NCBI RefSeq assembly: GCF_015163075.1 | Contig: NZ_JADDXU010000034.1 | Location: forward strand, 1-64,000 | DNA: 64,000 nucleotides | Reading direction: 5' to 3' | From: Streptomyces justiciae | GTDB taxonomy: Bacteria > Actinomycetota > Actinomycetes > Streptomycetales > Streptomycetaceae | In this document: positions 62,558 to 64,000 of the stretch, piece after piece | How positions within the stretch are numbered: position 1 is the first letter of the stretch | Layout: each line of letters starts with the position of its first letter | The notes under the pieces: generated by a model | Told to the model about the DNA's origin: nothing | Databases searched by the model: none | What the model saw: only the letters and a program-made list of their open reading frames with translations | Position numbers and translations under genes: made by a program

Positions 62558-64000
62558 ATGATGCAAGCACAACGCACAGGGGAGGCGGCCGAGTTGGGCG
62601 TGGACGCGCGTGTGGGTGACAGGGGTGGCGGGCACGGGCACGCCGTCGTGATCGGGGCCGGCCTCGCCGGACTCACCGCGGCGCGGGCGCTCGCCGGATT
62701 CATGGACCGGGTCACGGTCATCGAACGGGACTGGCTGGCGCGGGGACCGGGCCGCCGCCGGGGTGTGCCCCAGGCACGGCACACCCACGGCCTCACGACC
62801 ACCGCCCATCAGGGGCTGGAGAAGCTCTTCCCCGGCATCGGCCACGACCTCGTGCGCGCCGGAGCCGTCCGCGTCCGCGTCCCCGAGGACATGCTGCTGC
62901 TCGGCCCCGCCGGCTGGCTGCCCCGCTTCGACGCGGGCCTGTCCCTGCTCAGCGCCGGCCGCGACCTGATCGACTGGACCGTACGGGACCGGCTGCGCGC
63001 CGACCCCAAGGTGACCTTCCTGCCCCGCCAGGAGGTCGTCGCCCTGGAGCCCGGCCCCCAGGACACCGTCACCGGCGTCTGGGTACGCGGCCGCGACCGC
63101 ACCGCACCCGACGGCCACACCCCCCGGCGCCTGATAGCCGCCGAGTTCGTCGTGGACGCCTCCGGCCGCGCCTCCCGCGCCCCCGAATGGCTCGCCGAAC
63201 TCGGCTACGCGCCAGCCCCCGAGTCGCTCGCCGAGGCCGGTACGACGTACGCCACCAGCCTGTACGCACCCCCTGTCGGCCATGTCGCCGACTTCAAGAG
63301 CCTGCTGCTCATGCCCACCCCCGACGACCCCCGCCAGGGCATGCTCCACCCCGTCGAGGGCGGCCGCTGGTCGGTGACGATCGGCACCGGCGACGGCACC
63401 CCGCCCCCCACCGACCACACGGAACTGCTGCGCGCCGCCGCCGGCCTGCGCCACCCGCTGCTGCACGAACTCGTCGAGGCCGCCACCCCGCTGGGCCCCG
63501 TCTACAGCTGCCGCACCGTCAGCCGCCGCCGGCACTACGAGAAACTGCGCCGCTTCCCCGACCAGTTCCTCGTCCTCGGCGACGGCCTCGCCGCCCTCGA
63601 CCCGGCCCACGGGCACGGCATGACCCTCGCCGTGGAGTACGCCCTCGTCCTGGACCATCTGCTCACCGCCCACGGCACCGCCGTAGGCATCGGCCACCGG
63701 CTGCGCCGCGCGCTCGCCCACCGCCTCGACCCCGCCTGGCGGGCCGGCGCCCCGGCACCGGCCGCGCCGACCGGACTGCGCGCCCGCCTCGGCCGCCGCT
63801 ACGCCTCCCGGATCGCGGCCGCCGCGACCACCGACCCGAGCGCGGCCACGCTGCTCCTGCACGCCCACGAGACCCTCGCCCCGACGGCGGCCCGGCCACG
63901 CGCCCTGCGCCTCGCCCTCGCCCCCTGGCGCGCCGCCGCCCCCACCACGCCACCCAGCCTCACTCACGGCCCCGAAGCCCGCCGCCGCAGGCCCGCCGCA
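62558..64000 (+). CDS. FAD-dependent oxidoreductase/monooxygenase, cut by the window end
   Basis: At least 481 codons open to the last base, with no stop. The FAD loop HAVVIGAGLAGLTAARALAG lies near residue 25. Conserved RRRGVPQARHTHGL, EFVVDASGRASRAPEWL and VLGDGLAALDPAHGHGMTLA follow, as in flavin monooxygenases and halogenase-related oxidoreductases of secondary metabolism. Start is uncertain: ATG at 62558 or 62561 with a GGAG upstream, or a GTG near 62597. It lies 142 bases after the lyase on the same strand and probably belongs to the cluster. Confidence 0.8.
   Translation, partial: MMQAQRTGEAAELGVDARVGDRGGGHGHAVVIGAGLAGLTAARALAGFMDRVTVIERDWLARGPGRRRGVPQARHTHGLTTTAHQGLEKLFPGIGHDLVRAGAVRVRVPEDMLLLGPAGWLPRFDAGLSLLSAGRDLIDWTVRDRLRADPKVTFLPRQEVVALEPGPQDTVTGVWVRGRDRTAPDGHTPRRLIAAEFVVDASGRASRAPEWLAELGYAPAPESLAEAGTTYATSLYAPPVGHVADFKSLLLMPTPDDPRQGMLHPVEGGRWSVTIGTGDGTPPPTDHTELLRAAAGLRHPLLHELVEAATPLGPVYSCRTVSRRRHYEKLRRFPDQFLVLGDGLAALDPAHGHGMTLAVEYALVLDHLLTAHGTAVGIGHRLRRALAHRLDPAWRAGAPAPAAPTGLRARLGRRYASRIAAAATTDPSAATLLLHAHETLAPTAARPRALRLALAPWRAAAPTTPPSLTHGPEARRRRPAA

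Noticed and set aside
58703..63967. Long minus-strand frames opposite the flavoprotein, lyase and last flavoprotein genes
   Set aside because: Gly/Val/Ala-rich antisense shadows; the plus-strand frames carry all the family motifs.

Overview
The window is high-GC actinobacterial DNA and almost certainly comes from a Streptomyces or close relative. The evidence is strong GC bias at third codon positions, many GTG and one TTG start, WhiB and SsgA-family developmental genes, paired SARP regulators, and an AfsA/ScbR-type butyrolactone signalling locus. No tRNA, rRNA, CRISPR array, transposase or integrase was seen. The last gene runs off the right edge, so the biosynthetic locus continues beyond base 64000.

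Left part (1-12.9 kb): general regulatory and stress genes. They are a NarL-type response regulator, an isochorismatase-fold protein, a large LuxR-family ATPase regulator, an HdeD-like membrane protein, an SsgA-like protein, a WhiB-like iron-sulfur protein, a PrsW-type membrane protease, an SPW-repeat membrane protein, FtsH, a degenerate histidine-kinase-like protein, a PAP2 phosphatase and a YihY/BrkB membrane protein.

Embedded replication module (about 13.0-17.4 kb): an HTH protein diverges from a three-gene, ATGA-overlapping operon encoding a primase-polymerase, a P4/D5-type primase-helicase and a small unknown protein. The 0.8 kb between them is packed with iteron-like repeats of AGCGACTGAA. 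These are arranged around a dyad whose centre is a 40-base alternating purine-pyrimidine tract. It looks like a plasmid or satellite origin carried in a larger replicon. A DUF4097 gene with a likely 3' frameshift follows.

Signalling and regulation (19-28.8 kb): a flavin monooxygenase, a ScbR-like receptor with a TTG start, an NmrA-like oxidoreductase, an AfsA-like butyrolactone synthase, an acyl-CoA carboxylase (epsilon and beta subunits), a second TetR regulator and two SARPs. Several operator-like sequences lie in the gaps.

Biosynthetic and supply genes (29-64 kb): a flavin-dependent halogenase-like enzyme, a thioesterase-fold protein lacking its serine, a two-domain aromatase/cyclase, and an unusual protein with two condensation-like domains plus a TE-like end. 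Next comes a complete S-adenosylmethionine recycling operon (metK, adenosine kinase-like, metH, metF, ahcY). On the opposite strand a long run encodes all steps from acetyl/malonyl-CoA to IPP/DMAPP (NphT7-type acetoacetyl-CoA synthase, HMG-CoA synthase and reductase, type 2 IPP isomerase, three mevalonate kinases/decarboxylase). It continues into a nitroreductase, a 2-oxoacid:ferredoxin oxidoreductase and its ferredoxin. The right end carries two small phage-like regulators, then an overlapping pair resembling the aspartate-nitrosuccinate route to nitrous acid (CreE/CreD type), then another flavoprotein.

Together the genes suggest a butyrolactone-controlled, SARP-activated cluster for a methylated, possibly halogenated aromatic polyketide-terpenoid that may bear a nitrite-derived nitrogen group. 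It brings its own malonyl-CoA, methyl donor, isoprenoid, reductant and nitrite supply. The minimal polyketide synthase, prenyltransferase and methyltransferases are not in the window, so the product class is an inference.
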